Assembly (NCBI GenBank): GCA_963920525.1
Contig: OY986438.1
Location: 119,453,720 to 119,517,719 of the forward strand
Source of the DNA: Dichetophora obliterata
Lineage: Eukaryota > Arthropoda > Insecta > Diptera > Sciomyzidae
DNA: 64,000 nt
Direction of reading: 5' to 3'
Shown here: positions 45,757 through 57,350 of the stretch, in pieces
Layout: every line of letters starts with the position of its first letter
How positions within the stretch are numbered: the first letter of the stretch is position 1
Position numbers and translations under genes: made by a program
The notes under the pieces: generated by a model
Databases searched by the model: none
What the model saw: the letters and a program-made list of their open reading frames with translations, nothing else
What the model was told of the DNA's origin: nothing

Positions 45757-46810
45757 CACTGAGAAAACAAAAAATCAAAAACGCACATTTTAAAAAGGTT
45801 TAGTAAAATTAATATTTTTAAAAATATTTTACGCCATACAAAAATGAAAACGAACATTTTTAAATAGAAAAGTAAAACAAAACGTTTTTAAAACAACCAC
45901 GAATATTTTACTATGATAAAGTAGGATAAAATTAATATTTTTAAAAACATTTTACGCCATACAAAAATGAAAACGCACGTTTTTAAATAGAAAAGTAAAA
46001 CGAAAAGTTTTTAAAACAACTACGAATGTTTTACCATTACATAGTAAAATGCACATACTTTGTTTCAAAACACTTGTTAATAACGAATTGTTTGTTATAC
46101 TATATGTTTCATTGACTTATGTATGTGATATTTGTTCAGAAAATAAAATATTTTTCATTCTCGATTTCATCACTCTGCAGTTTGCCTGCACAACTAAAAG
46201 GTAAGTATCTTAAATAAAATTAATAATATCTGACAAAATTCTATTTTTTATAGACGCTGGGATACAGTATAATTATCTACAAAATTTTAACGAGATGAAC
46301 ATAGCTGATGATAAAATAACTAAAATAAAACTGAAATTTTGAAAACCAATAAAGCTTTTTTTTAATTAATAGGGGAAATGCGGATTTCCGTAAATTTTTG
46401 AAATTAATGGGAAATAATGAAAATTTTCGTTTTTAAAATATAAATAATTGTTGTAACATTGCGATTTAAAATGTTTATTGTTACAAATCGAACGAATATT
46501 TTAGAATCTAATTTTAAGATTTTCGTTTTTAAAATGAAAATAAACATTTTACATTTGAGAAAATTTATTATTAAAAGTCAAACGAACATTTTAGAATCTC
46601 GTTTTAAAATTTCCGTTTTTTAAATGAAAAAAACCTTTTACTACAGCATTTCAAAACATCCATTGTTGAAAATCAAACGAACATTTCAGAATCTCAATTT
46701 AAAATGTAAGTTTTTAAAGTTAAAATAAACGTTAGAAGTGCAAATTCTGGGTTAAACGTTTTTAAAAGTAGCTCGTTTCTGCCACTTTTGAAAATGTTGT
46801 TTTTTCTGTG
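45757..46810. mobile_element. CACTGAG-ended repeat-filled element (copy 2, inverted relative to copy 1)
   Basis: Ends CACTGAGAAAACAAAA and (reversed) CACAGAAAAAACAACA, with TA on both sides. The interior is the reverse complement of 39,604-40,746, including the repeated AAACGTTTT/TTTTAAAATGAAAA units and the CTCTGCAGTTTGCCTG block. Length 1,054 versus 1,143 bp. No coding. Confidence 0.82.
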
Positions 46811-47951
46811 TAGAACTCTAAGCGGTATGTGACAAAATCTTGTTTGTGTTTTTAAAATCAATAATTTATTTTCATTGTTTAAACAACAAATTGAATTTAT
46901 TTGTCTGTGTGGCAACATCGTGTTTTCTTACAGGAAGTTTTGCACTAAAGTTTGTTGGCTTCGTTCGTTACAAATTAATAATTTTTTAACTAGAACAAGG
47001 TTTTAGAAATAAAATAACTAAGTCTTAAATAACGTTAATTCTGAAATGCTAGAAAAAGGTCATAAATCCGTTTTGAATTTAAAAAAATTGAGTATTTGAA
47101 AATTTGAATCAGATCAGCACTTTTACATTCAAAAGATCAGAAAATCGTCAGTAGATCCAGTTATTTCCCTTTCTGGTTCAAATATTACAACGATATTTTT
47201 TTATACCTTTGGAATCAATTCGATACTACGGTTAATATTGTATTTATTTTTTTTAAGGCATACTGTATTATATTTCAATACAATTTTGTGTGAATTTTTA
47301 ATACCATTAAATATTGCATCAATGTTTTTATACACTTTGCAATCAATTTGATACTGTGGTTAATATAATAATTAATTTTTAACACAAGATGAGTTTAAAA
47401 AAAAAACCAACCAACTTGAGAACCTCCTCCTTTTTGAAGTCGGTTAAAAATTAAGAAAAACTGAGCATTCAATTTCAATAGATATTTTTATTAAAAATTC
47501 ATTTTAATATTTAGCCAGTATTTGGCCAATAATTTTGGTGTGGTCATATATGTAAGCCAAATATTATTAAAACTTATTCCAAAATTTTAACCGTGCAGAG
47601 ATCCGTTTGGGAATAAGGCTCAAAGCCAGTTTCCGTGAAAGTAATAGGTTTTAAAGAAATTCGGACAAAACCCTTTATTATTTATGATAATATTTTTCAA
47701 TACATAATTGCAATATTGGAATTATTTGGTAGGAGACTGTGAGAAAAACATACAACGTTTTTCTAAAAAATTGACTCTTTACAAATAAAATAAGAAGACT
47801 TCTTGATCACTTAAACCATAATATTTTAAATTAGAAGTCACATTCAAGAATAAAAAAAAAAAATAAGTTTTACATGAAAAAGTTTTATATGCTTACATTA
47901 AATATATATTGGTTTCAAAATATTTATTGAATCAAACTCAACTTTAAAAAC
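46811..47951. other. No gene; small tandem duplication and a widespread insect repeat motif
   Basis: 47,200-47,256 and 47,325-47,380 are a diverged duplication (AATCAATTCGATACT / AATCAATTTGATACT). 47,412-47,444 carries GAGAACCTCCTCC-TTTTTGAAGTCGG, a motif I recall from repeats of other insects. No open frame of note. Confidence 0.5.
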
Positions 47952-48318
47952 TACCCAAGTAACAATATTAGCCATATATTCATTCTTGCAGAGCTTATAG
48001 TGCTATCTTATATAGCAGCAAGCTTCAACTATAGCTTTAGTCGCGCTACTAAAGCTCTTGCAGAGAATATATAAGGCTACTTTCTTGAGTTTAAAAGCAC
48101 TATTTTTACTTTATATGAGGAGTAGAAGTAGCTGTAAACTTTTAAAAGAGTCCCTGTCAAACCCAAATAAGAGCTCTCGCAAAGCTCTTTTTTATTATTC
48201 GTTTAAGTATGTATGTGTTAAAAATAAACTCAATAAATATATAAAATTTGACAAGTGTTTGTGATGATAAGAATGACAAATAAATTAAAGAAATAATAAA
48301 GTGATTATTATATCAGAC

Positions 48319-50304
48319 CAAGGTTGCCAGCCAAAATTCGTAACAATTCCCACGGAAAATACCTTTTTCCCAAAGTAACATAAATTAAATACCACAAAAA
48401 TTCCCATGGTAAAGGTAAACAAAAAAAATTCCCACAGCAATTAAAAAATACCAAAAAAATCCCACGATCATTAAAAATTACCACAAAAATACCACGCGTT
48501 TTAAAAATACCACCAAAAATCCCAAATGGATTTAAAAATCCCACAAAAAATCCCATACGAATTAAAAAATACCACGAAAAATCCCATATGTATAAGAAAT
48601 TTTGAAAAATTTAGAAATATCAGAAATTTTTGCATTTAAATAAGCAGAAATAAATAAACACGTCCATAGTTAACAATTTTGCATTTATTGTCGTTGTTTC
48701 AAAACTAACAAACTGTATAACAGATATATAACATACAAATTGTTTCACAAAAAGATAATTGTAATACACATTACATGTTTTAGTCTTTTATTTGAGATCG
48801 TGAATTTTATTTGTTTGTTTCCATTTAATAATTTCTAAAACGAAATTTTGTTTATAAAAATAAAATAACAAAAAATAAACGAAATAATTTGTGGTTTGTA
48901 AGGTGATAGCAATTTATTTTAACACAATATGATTTTTAAAAAATTTGGGTACTTATTTCTAATATCAAATAATAAAAGTGACTTCAGAATAAAAAATAAA
49001 CAAAATAAAATTAATATAAAGTTTTCAGAAATATTTATGCTTTGTGACTTCAGATATAAATATCTTTAATTCATTTAGAATTTTTAGAATAACATTAGTT
49101 TTGTTTTTTGTGTTTGCATAGATGGAAAACGTGCAAACACATTTTTAACACTATTTTTACACTAACTATTTACAACTAAAAACCAAAGATATAATAGTGA
49201 TATTCAATGACCGCCGTATTTGTGATGTTAATAGCGTAAGGGCTATATTTTTACAGAAGCTCATTTTCCGACGTGTGCAGCTTACGACACAAAATCGTGG
49301 TGTAAACAGAGCATATAATGCGTATAATGGCAACTGTGATTTAATTTTGATTTTAAAAGATAATTGCTGACCAATGGTTTCGATAAGTAAACTTGCAAAT
49401 ATTTGGGCAATTCACAGTTCATTGTAATGTTTAATTATACTAATATTTTAATGTACTATATTTTGACAACTGTGAGCACAACTTAAGTGAAAAGTACTCA
49501 TATGTATTTTCAAAACAGCGCTGGAAACTTTAATATGCAGCTCAGATGTTTGGGATTCTATTAAAAGTTAAACAATTCAATTTAATATTAAAGCCAACTC
49601 TTTTTTGATACACGTTAAACAGCTGTTCACGAAATAACACAATAACACTCTACAAAAGCATGCCTTATGGCATGTACAAAAGTGGCAATTTAACACACCG
49701 GTTTAACTAGTGTTTACATGAAAAACAAAAAGATAACAGGCAAAACACATCTCAGAATTAGCACATTAAACCGTTATTAGCATGAACTGTGAATTGCCCA
49801 ATTGTCTATTATTGTTTTGGTAGTATTTATATATTTCACTTTTTTTTTAAATTTTAAAATCATTTTTGTAATCTTAACGCTTGAATGCAGAAATGTAGAA
49901 TTTTCATAAAAGGTCAGAATTTTTTTCAGAAAAGAATGCGCTATTAGTTTTTATGCAATTTTGTGATGTCAAATTGTTCTTAAAACAAATATGCAATGTA
50001 ATCGTTTATATTAAGAGTAAGTTCGAAGAAATGTACAGCGTAAACTTATAGCTTTACTCTTCTGTATATATACGTCGATTACAAATACTATGATTAAGAG
50101 TTTGCTTAATAAAAGTGAAAAAATTTTTAAGAAAAAATTCCCAAATTCCCATGCAATTAAAAAATACCACGCTAAATTCCCACGCCAATTAAAAAATACC
50201 ACGCTAAATTAAAAAATACCATGGGAATTCCCATTAAAAAAAATTCCCAAGACCAATTAAAAATTACCACGAATGGGATTTTTCCCACAATACTGGCAAC
50301 CATG
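48319..50304. mobile_element. hAT-type nonautonomous element with CCCA-rich subterminal repeats
   Basis: Perfect 8-bp duplication TATCAGAC (48,311-48,318 and 50,305-50,312). Tips CAAGGTTGCCAG and (reversed) CATGGTTGCCAG. Both ends carry degenerate tandem units of about 33 bp (AATTCCCACGxCAATTAAAA-AATACCACG), at 48,345-48,590 and 50,140-50,290. The middle contains a MITE (49,404-49,800). No transposase identified. Confidence 0.87.
49404..49800. mobile_element. 397-bp MITE nested in the hAT element
   Basis: TGGGCAATTCACAGTTCAT at 49,404 and its exact reverse complement ATGAACTGTGAATTGCCCA ending at 49,800. ATT flanks each side (49,401-49,403; 49,801-49,803). No coding. Confidence 0.75.
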
Positions 50305-51059
50305 TATCAGACTCATGTTCGTGTATTCGTTATATGCTGCGAATTTCGGTGCGCTTTTGAATTTATCGGAAACGTGAATGTAGTACTTCGAAAAACTACA
50401 ACGGGCTTAACAAATAATTAAAATTAAGAAGTGTTAATTATTTAAATATAGTTGGAAAATTTTTAACATTCTTTAAGATCAACTAAAAATGATTTAAGTA
50501 CTTTATTCTTAAATATATGTATCATAGAAATCATCAATTTCGTTTTAAATATTATTGTAAACACTAATATTTAGCTTGCTTCAACTCCGAAGATTTTCTA
50601 TTTTTTATAAGATTGCCATTTTTTTCAAAGAAGCTCTTTATCAGATTTTTTAGTCACTTGTTATTCCCAAAAAATTTATTGCATTAATTTACAGTATTTT
50701 ATATCTATTCGCTTTTAAAATGCAATACAAAAATACACATTAAAGCAAATATTATACTCAATCTACGAGTTTTAAAACTGCTGTATAGTAATTTTTATTA
50801 CTTTAAAATATCCTTTACAGAGCAAGTAGTAAATTTTAGAGTTCTGCTCTTTTGCAGATTTGATAAAATCCTTTACAGAGCTGTATAAAGTATTAAAGCT
50901 CAAAATGGTAAAAAAATCATATTTAGAGCATTTTCTTTAAAATTAAAAGCAACTAGCAGCAAACAAAGCTGCGGTAAAGCTTTAACCGCATATTATACAC
51001 CTATAGAACACTTTTAGGACTCACTCGCACCTAGTTGCTCCAACAATGTTACTTGGGTA

Positions 51060-52315
51060 TTTGTTAAATATTTTGTGATTTTTATTTACTTAGATTGTTG
51101 TACATATTTGATATAGTCTTAATATGAATTGTAGTTTAAATTTCATCTGGTCTGGAGGAACATACATATGTTCATAGACTCAAATAAATAAATAAATAAA
51201 ACACTTCTGCATTAAAAAGTCTGGCTACGGTCCTGGTAGGACTACTACAATTAACACTCTGTCTTTTTATACGAATGATATGTAATCGTAACTGTGTACA
51301 ATGCACCTGCTCACGTGCATAAGTTGTTCGAGTATCATTTTTTTTTTTCAAAACATTAATAGTGGACTTAGCCAGTTTTAAATCTAGACTTCTCAATTCA
51401 CGGTTTTTTATTGACTTTGATATTTTTTTAAACTTTAATGGCAAAAAAGAAGTAGCAAGTTACCATATTTGGGTGTTACCACTTGATTTGGGTGTGTTTT
51501 AACACAAAGCAATTATCTTTAAAGTATCTCAAATCCATCAAAATAAGCTATTAATCGGAAATATCTTTATGCTTCAAGTATTAATAACTCTTCGATTTCT
51601 TATTGTTTTGTTTTCTTAATTAGCTCTATTGTTCGAAAACCTCTTAAAAAAGTGTCGATTAAGTAAGCAGTCTTGGTCTAATCTAGTCATCTGTATAGAT
51701 TAGTATGAAGATAAATAAAATTTTTATATAATTAAATTGTAACCTTTTCACAAATTTTTATAGTTAATACAAGTTACAAAAAAGGTATTTTTTTATATTA
51801 TTTTATACCAGTTTCTTAATTAAAACATTGCTCAAAGTTTAGCCATGTTGTCATTTTTGTCAAATTGACTTTAGTTTTTTTAGTTATAAATAGTAGACTT
51901 TTTAAAAGAAAACACATTCAAAATATTGTACGGTTTAAGACGTGATTAAAAACACGTTTTAATTGGTTGTGGTTTATAATGAAAATATTCAAAAAGTATT
52001 TTATATGAAATGAAAAAAAAGTATTTATATGAAAACACTGTTCTTCCCTTATTTTCAATGTAATTCTTTAAATTAAATGAACTGCCTGTATTACTAAGCT
52101 GACTTTTTTAAAATAAAAAATAGAAGAAATTATCCATCATTTACGAAACTGTTCATCAGAGTGACTTCAATTAAGTAAGACTTATTATGAGATATCAAGG
52201 GTATTCATCTAATCGCGAAAAATTCCCGTATACTGTGCAAACTGTGCATTTTTCCACCTTCGCAAATGAGCTGTCAAAAATCGTATGGAAAACCTTTTGC
52301 ACAAACCTAATAAGT
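51060..52315. other. No gene recognised
   Basis: An AAATA microsatellite lies at 51,181-51,200. The minus-strand open frame 51,172-51,444 matches nothing I recognise. The remainder is AT-rich. Confidence 0.45.
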
Positions 52316-52718
52316 ATGCGCAATAGGGCGGGTCAAATTTTTTATCGATCAAGTGTATAGCAGAACCGTAATCTATGATAAATTCTGAGAAAATTTCCCC
52401 AAGAAATCATAGGTCTAAAACCATTCCCAATATCGCGCATAGCGAAGTCAAAATTTGTATATAGACTTTAACAAAAACAACAGTTTTATATAAAAATACT
52501 GTAGAATAGTCCAAAACTGGCAGCGTATATCATTGATTTCGGGCTTGTTGAAAATTGTTGGAATTTTGGCCAGCTCTCCGAATTAGATTAAATTTTAAAA
52601 ATATTTTAGTTTTTAAACCTAATTTTGCCAACCTGATATTTAAATATTGTCAAAAATTAAACGATTTAAGTTTACAAAAAAAAAAATCTCTTATTTAATT
52701 AGTGTATAAAGTTCAATT

Positions 52719-53137
52719 TTAGACTTTTAAGTCTTGTTTGCTCTCAATGCGTGTCATTTTAGTTCGACTTTTTTTAGCTACTCTTATAACATCTTCTCAA
52801 TTTTTTTTAATTACGCGTCGCGAAACTCTTGAAAGTAACTGCACAAATCGCTCAGTTCCATGAATATGCGATGGAATATGTTGGTCTGGCAGCGGCGGAT
52901 CTTCAAACTATAGATAATTTAGCATCTGCTCTTATGGAATGTTTGCGGTGAATGGAAGTTCGGAAAAAATGCTGGTCGTTATCTAGGTTCATCAAATCAA
53001 CATAGTCTGAGCATTTAAAATTAATGGTATGCTTTTTATAAGTCCTTAATATTATTAGATCATATAACTTATCGCAATAATACAAAATTTTGTTGATTGC
53101 TCTTTCGCGAACAGGTTTTCTATTATCAAAGAGCATT
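52719..53137 (-). pseudogene. Uncharacterised transposon protein, C-terminal half
   Basis: Minus strand, continuing the frame from 55,018: MLFDNRKPVRERAINKILYY, then TINFKCSDYVDLMNLD. After a frame break near 52,910 it reads EDPPLPDQHIPSHIHGTER, FVQLLSRVSRRVIKKN, stop, then SRTKMTRIESKQDLKV and the final stop at 52,719-52,721. The order (R..R..A..KIL ... INF...DY.DL ... IP.H..G.ER.V.L....S) recalls a family I know only as uncharacterised proteins recurrent in arthropod and cnidarian genomes, probably transposon-borne. I cannot name a domain. At least one frameshift and one stop, so non-functional. Confidence 0.55.
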
Positions 53138-55017
53138 AGGTTAGGTTAAACCGGATGCCTTCGTGAAGGCTCACATAGACCAATTCAGGTCCTTAGTGGT
53201 ACCGGTAGCGAACAACAAGGAACCTTTGTGTTTGTTTTTAAAAGTCTTTAAAGATTTGCGTTGAGTTCGCAAACCTTAGGAGAGATTCTAGAGACACCCT
53301 GGCTACATCTTTAAGTGACGGGAATGTCGATGAGCCTAGGTATTTTAGTCTCGATCTAAGTAGGGCGGGGCATGTGCATAGCAAGTGCTCCAGGGTCTCC
53401 ACTGTGCCCGGTTCCTTGCACTTCCTGCAGTTGTCATCCGTGGTGATGCCCAGCTTCCTCGCGTAGGCTGCCGTCATGCAGTGACCAGTGAGCATGCCCA
53501 CTAGTGTCCTGCAATCTTTGCGCGGGCGTGCCAAGATGAACAGAGTTCGTTTTTCGCATTGTGCATTGCACATGATTTTCGAGATTTTGCACGATGTCGT
53601 ATCTTTCCATCTACGATTCACTGCTAGTGTGGCTCTTCTTTCGAGGTTCCTGTACAACTCTTGTAGCGGAGTAAGTACATGTTCTGCGAGTTCTAATTCC
53701 AGCCCGGCGCCTTCCTTTGCTAAACCATCTGCCATCTCGTTTCCCTCAATGCCCTGGTGGCTAGGGACCCAGTAGATGCGCACTCTTTTCGAAGCGCATA
53801 GTGCATCTAGTGCATCTAGTGCATCTCTGCCAGCCAAGACACTTTTGGACTTGATGCCAGCGGAGCGCATGGATTTGATCGCCGCTTGACTGTCAACGAA
53901 AATGTTGATGTTAGAGTGTTGTGTGTCCATGCTGAGGGCTATCTCAGCATCCTTCCTTATGGCAAATATTTACGCCTGGAAGATACTGCAGTGGTTCGGC
54001 AGTTTATATGGCTGCCTTATATTAGGCTCTGCGCAATACACCGCCGCACCTACCCCCGTAGGCATTTTGGAACCGTCGGTAAATATGTTGACAGCCTGCT
54101 GTGCTTGCTCTATACCTTTGCACCAGTCATTTGGTCCCAGAAGAGTTCGTGCTTTGGAATTGACTATCGTGCGAGGCACCATGTAGTCCGTGCTACTAGG
54201 TAGATCCTTTCCGATTGTACAATGTCCAAAATTTTGAATGTGCATGTTGCCTGATGGCGTAAGGCGTTGTGCCGTTTTTCCGGCTATTAGTTTTACGTGT
54301 ATGTCCAGGGGGTCCATACTTAGAATGGTTTCAAGCGCTTTAGCTGGAGTTGACTTCAGTGCCCCCGTGATGCATGGCGCTGCCTGCCGCTGAGTTTTCT
54401 CCAAGTGGCTGAGGAATGTTGATTTGTTCACAGCAGGCCACCACACAATAATTCCATAGAGTAGAATAGGACGCACTACCGTTACATAGATCCAGTGCAT
54501 CAGAAAGGGTGAGAGACCACAGGTACTGCCAAGCATCTTCTTGGATGTGTATAGCGCAATGGTGGATTTCTACACCCTTTCTTCCACGTTGGTTTTCCAT
54601 GACAGCTTGCTGTCCAGGACGACTCCTAGATATTTAGTGTGAGTTTTCGGTATGAGACGTATATCGTTCAATTTCGGTGGTATCCACTGTGGTATCTTGT
54701 ACCTTTTCGTGAACAGAACCAGATCCGTTTTCTCTGCATTAATGCTAAGACCGACTGAATTTGTCCAACTAAGTACATCTTTGAGTGTGCTCTCCATTAT
54801 GGAGCTTACTGTTGATAGACATTTTCCTACTATAATAATGCTTATGTCGTCTGCATAGGCAGTTATCCTCGGGGCTCTACCTGCGAACTTTTTGAGTAGT
54901 TCATTAACTACAAGATTCCATAGTAGTGGCGAGAGGACCTCTCCCTGGGGTGTCCCACTGCGAGCTTCCCTTACCATGGATTTAGTGCCCCACTCAGCCC
55001 GCACCTTTCTGCAGCTT
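53138..55017 (-). mobile_element. LOA-like non-LTR retrotransposon, 5'-truncated (copy 2)
   Basis: Inserted in the transposon gene with a 6-bp duplication AGCATT (53,132-53,137 and 55,018-55,023). The 3' end (left) is AGGTTAGGTTAAACCGG as in copy 1. The 5' truncation is just before the RT palm (CRKVRAEWGTKS). It contains the RT C-terminal half, a linker and RNase H. Confidence 0.88.
53238..55014 (-). pseudogene. LOA-like reverse transcriptase and RNase H polyprotein
   Basis: Minus strand. RT part: SGTPQGEVLSPLLWNLVVNE at about 54,900-54,960, ITAYADDISIIIVGK (catalytic YADD, about 54,840-54,880), SINAEKTDLVLFTKR, HTKYLGVVLDSKLSWKTN. After a frame break near 54,570: LHWIYVTVVRPILLYGIIVWW-type segment and CITGALKSTPAKALETILSM. 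RNase H: IFTDGSKMPTGVGAAVY (Asp), a stop where QAE is expected, IFVDSQAAIKSM (Asp), VPSHQGIEGNEMADGLAKEG (Asp). Tail: CRKCKEPGT and HLLCTCPALLRSRL, ending FKDF at 53,238. RNase H plus this tail points to the I/LOA group. Three frame interruptions. Confidence 0.85.
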
Positions 55018-55415
55018 AGCATTGTCAATAAAACATTCCCTGGATGACCGAAATAGGCATTATTAGAAATTACAACGTTCACAATATTCCTTATATTTGG
55101 TGGCAAATATTGCGTTGACCATATAAATTTTGTTAACAGTGCACTGCCGTAGACAACAGAGCTATAATACTTTGCATTAAAGTATTTTGGTACATAAAAT
55201 TTCGTAATATAGTTTACTAGAGTTTTCACTTAAAAAGAAATATACCTTAAAATATCGCGATTATTTGGCAAATTAAGCTCACTTCATTCGCTTGGAGAAC
55301 CAAAATCGTTGATGTTTTGATACGGCAAGTAACTTGCCTTTGAGATTTTAAATGAAACGTCCATTTTCAAAACAGAAGAATTAATGGACATTGCAGAAGA
55401 TTCCATAATAATTCA
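55018..55415 (-). pseudogene. Uncharacterised transposon protein, N-terminal half
   Basis: Minus strand. A likely start near 55,412 reads MESSAMSINSSVLKMDVSF, then KASYLPYQNINDFGSPSE, a stop, NLPNNRDILRYISF, a stop, and FYVPKYFNAKYYSSVVYGSA, IRNIVNVVISNNAYFGHPGN and VLLTM where the LOA-like element begins. The region between the N-terminal block and FYVPKYF appears short, so the catalytic middle may have been deleted. It sits next to the right TIR arm, as expected for a gene driven from that end. Confidence 0.5.
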
Positions 55416-56052
55416 ATTCAAAAACTTAATAATGCGGAGATTCTGAAAACACGTTGTTTTAAGAAACAACTGATCGATCAACTAAAGACTTCAAACAAAA
55501 CAATAGCTTACTACTTACTAATAAGTTTTTATTTATGAGTATTTCAGTAAAAATTTTGTCAGTTTTGCAATGCAGTGGTTACTACTTCAAGTGGTTTGTT
55601 TACTTTTTAAATACTAAAATGTAAAGAATGTAGTAAAATAATATAATGAAAAATTCAAATGCAAAATTAAAAATGATCAAATCGTTTTTACGATGCTTTT
55701 TACTTTTTTTGGCAAATTTTTTAATATCATGTTGGCAAAATTTGGTTTAAAAATAAAATATTTTTAAAATTAAATCAGATTCGAAGAGCTGGCCAAAATT
55801 CCTTTTCATCAAGCCCAAAATCAATGATATACGCTGCCATTTTTGGACTATTCAACAGTATTTTTATATAAAACTAACGTTTTCTTAAAATTCATATACA
55901 AATTTTGACCTCGCTATGCGCGATGTTGGGATTGATTTTAGACCTATGGTTTCTTGGACCAATTTTCTCAAAATCCATCATAGATTACATTTCTGCTATA
56001 CGCATTCTTCATTTTTTCTCATCCGAACAATTTGACCAGCCCTAATGCGCAA

Positions 56053-57340
56053 TCGTCAAGAATACTTGCGCTGTTAATTGTGCATATCCGAAGTCAGCTA
56101 TTTTTCTTCTTCTTCTGTGATTTTAACTATCTTGGAAAACAATCATTTAAGTCTTTCTTTCCGTAATTTTATTAATTAGCTTTTTTCGCTTTATTTCGGT
56201 ATTTTTATTTTTTTAATACTTACATGTTTTTTCAAATGTTCATCAACTGTCAAAATGGCACAAAAAAGAGAAGATGTGTTCATGAAAGCTGCCACTTAAA
56301 ATTGAACAAATGAGAAATTTGCGCGTTTAGATGATTGTTATCATTTTAAAGAGAATTTATTTTTTGAGTCGATACATTCTAAAGTCGCCTAAGGCACTTA
56401 TAATTGCTTTTTGGAATATTGATGTTATGGAAATGAAATGAAATCCTCTATGTTTACTTCAAATATTTAAATCTCTAACATTTTGTTAATTTAAAACATC
56501 TGTCAAAATTGATATGATTTATCTGTACATTGGTGATTTTGAACACTTTAATGCTCTTAAATGCATTTCCGAAATCACACACCTTTTCTTAAATCTTAAT
56601 TCCGGGATTTAGGGTATCCCGAGATTGCCATCAATTCTATTTGAGAATATTCTATTTGAGAATATTCTATTTATTTAAGCAAATTTGGCTTAAGCCTTGA
56701 CATTTTTTATATACACATTTTTAATATGCAAACACATAAATCTTCAAAAATTTTTGGTTAAAGGTCACATCTCTTCAAACATTCAAGTCAAATTTAAAGA
56801 AATTCTGAATTAAAAAATAATTGTTTTTCTAGCAGCAAGTCGTTTTATAAAATGACATTGAGAAATAATTTAATATTACCTTAACTGTCCGATGGCCTTT
56901 GTTGCTCGTGCCATAAAATAATGTTATATAATTCATATTAAAAATTGCTCACAATTGCATTTAATTATAAGATACTTTCACCAAATACAATAACAATTTT
57001 TTTTAAGGAATGTTAAAATTTTCTTATAAAATATTTTTATGTGGGCCAAATCCGAAATCCAGGATCCTGGGATAGTTAAAACTGAATTAACCAAAAAATT
57101 CAATGAACATTTTCAAATATTTTCTTATTAATTTAGCTATCAAGAATATCGATTAACAAAAAAGAAATAATATAAAAAATAATTCTAAAATAGTCGCACA
57201 AAAGAATTTATAAAGTGTTTTAAAATAAATAAGGATATTAAATAAACTCAATTAATTTAAAACTTTGCTCTAGTTTTAAATAAATACATTAAATAATACG
57301 TAAAGTGCCTATGTAATACAATTAATAACTATTTAATTTT
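56053..57340. other. No gene recognised
   Basis: AT-rich. A short tandem repeat (ATTCTATTTGAGAAT, about 2.5 units) is at 56,635-56,678. Nothing else. Confidence 0.5.
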
Positions 57341-57350
57341 TTTTCTTAAT

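Larger units (their letters stand above)
47954..51057. mobile_element. TA-flanked inverted-repeat element hosting a hAT
   Basis: CCCAAGTAACAATATTAG at the left and, reversed, CCCAAGTAACATTGTTGG at the right, both bordered by TA (47,952-47,953; 51,058-51,059). Without the hAT at 48,319-50,304 and its duplication the element is about 1.1 kb. AAAGCTC/GAGCTTT and GCAGAG motifs recur in both halves. No transposase remains. Confidence 0.72.
52324..56044 (-). mobile_element. Unclassified DNA transposon with ~370-bp TIRs and 8-bp target duplication
   Basis: Perfect 8-bp direct repeats ATGCGCAA at 52,316-52,323 and 56,045-56,052. Terminal inverted repeats start TAGGGCGGGTCAAATT and (reversed) TAGGGCTGGTCAAATT and extend about 370 bp inward, through TAGACCTATG-type, TGGCAGCGTATATCATTGAT and GAGCTGGCCAAAATTCC-type blocks to the AAATCGTTT region near 52,670 and 55,680. 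Between the arms is a protein gene on the minus strand, split by a LOA-like retrotransposon (53,138-55,017). Without it the element is about 1.84 kb. hAT, P, Sola1, Merlin and Novosib groups make 8-bp or similar duplications; which applies is unknown. Confidence 0.85.

Noticed and set aside
53488..54203. Plus-strand open frames of about 95-105 codons over the LOA-like copy
   Set aside because: Antisense to the RNase H and RT coding region; no independent motif.
52324..56044. P element
   Set aside because: P elements also make 8-bp duplications, but their TIRs are short (about 31 bp) and the encoded blocks here do not resemble the THAP finger or P transposase.
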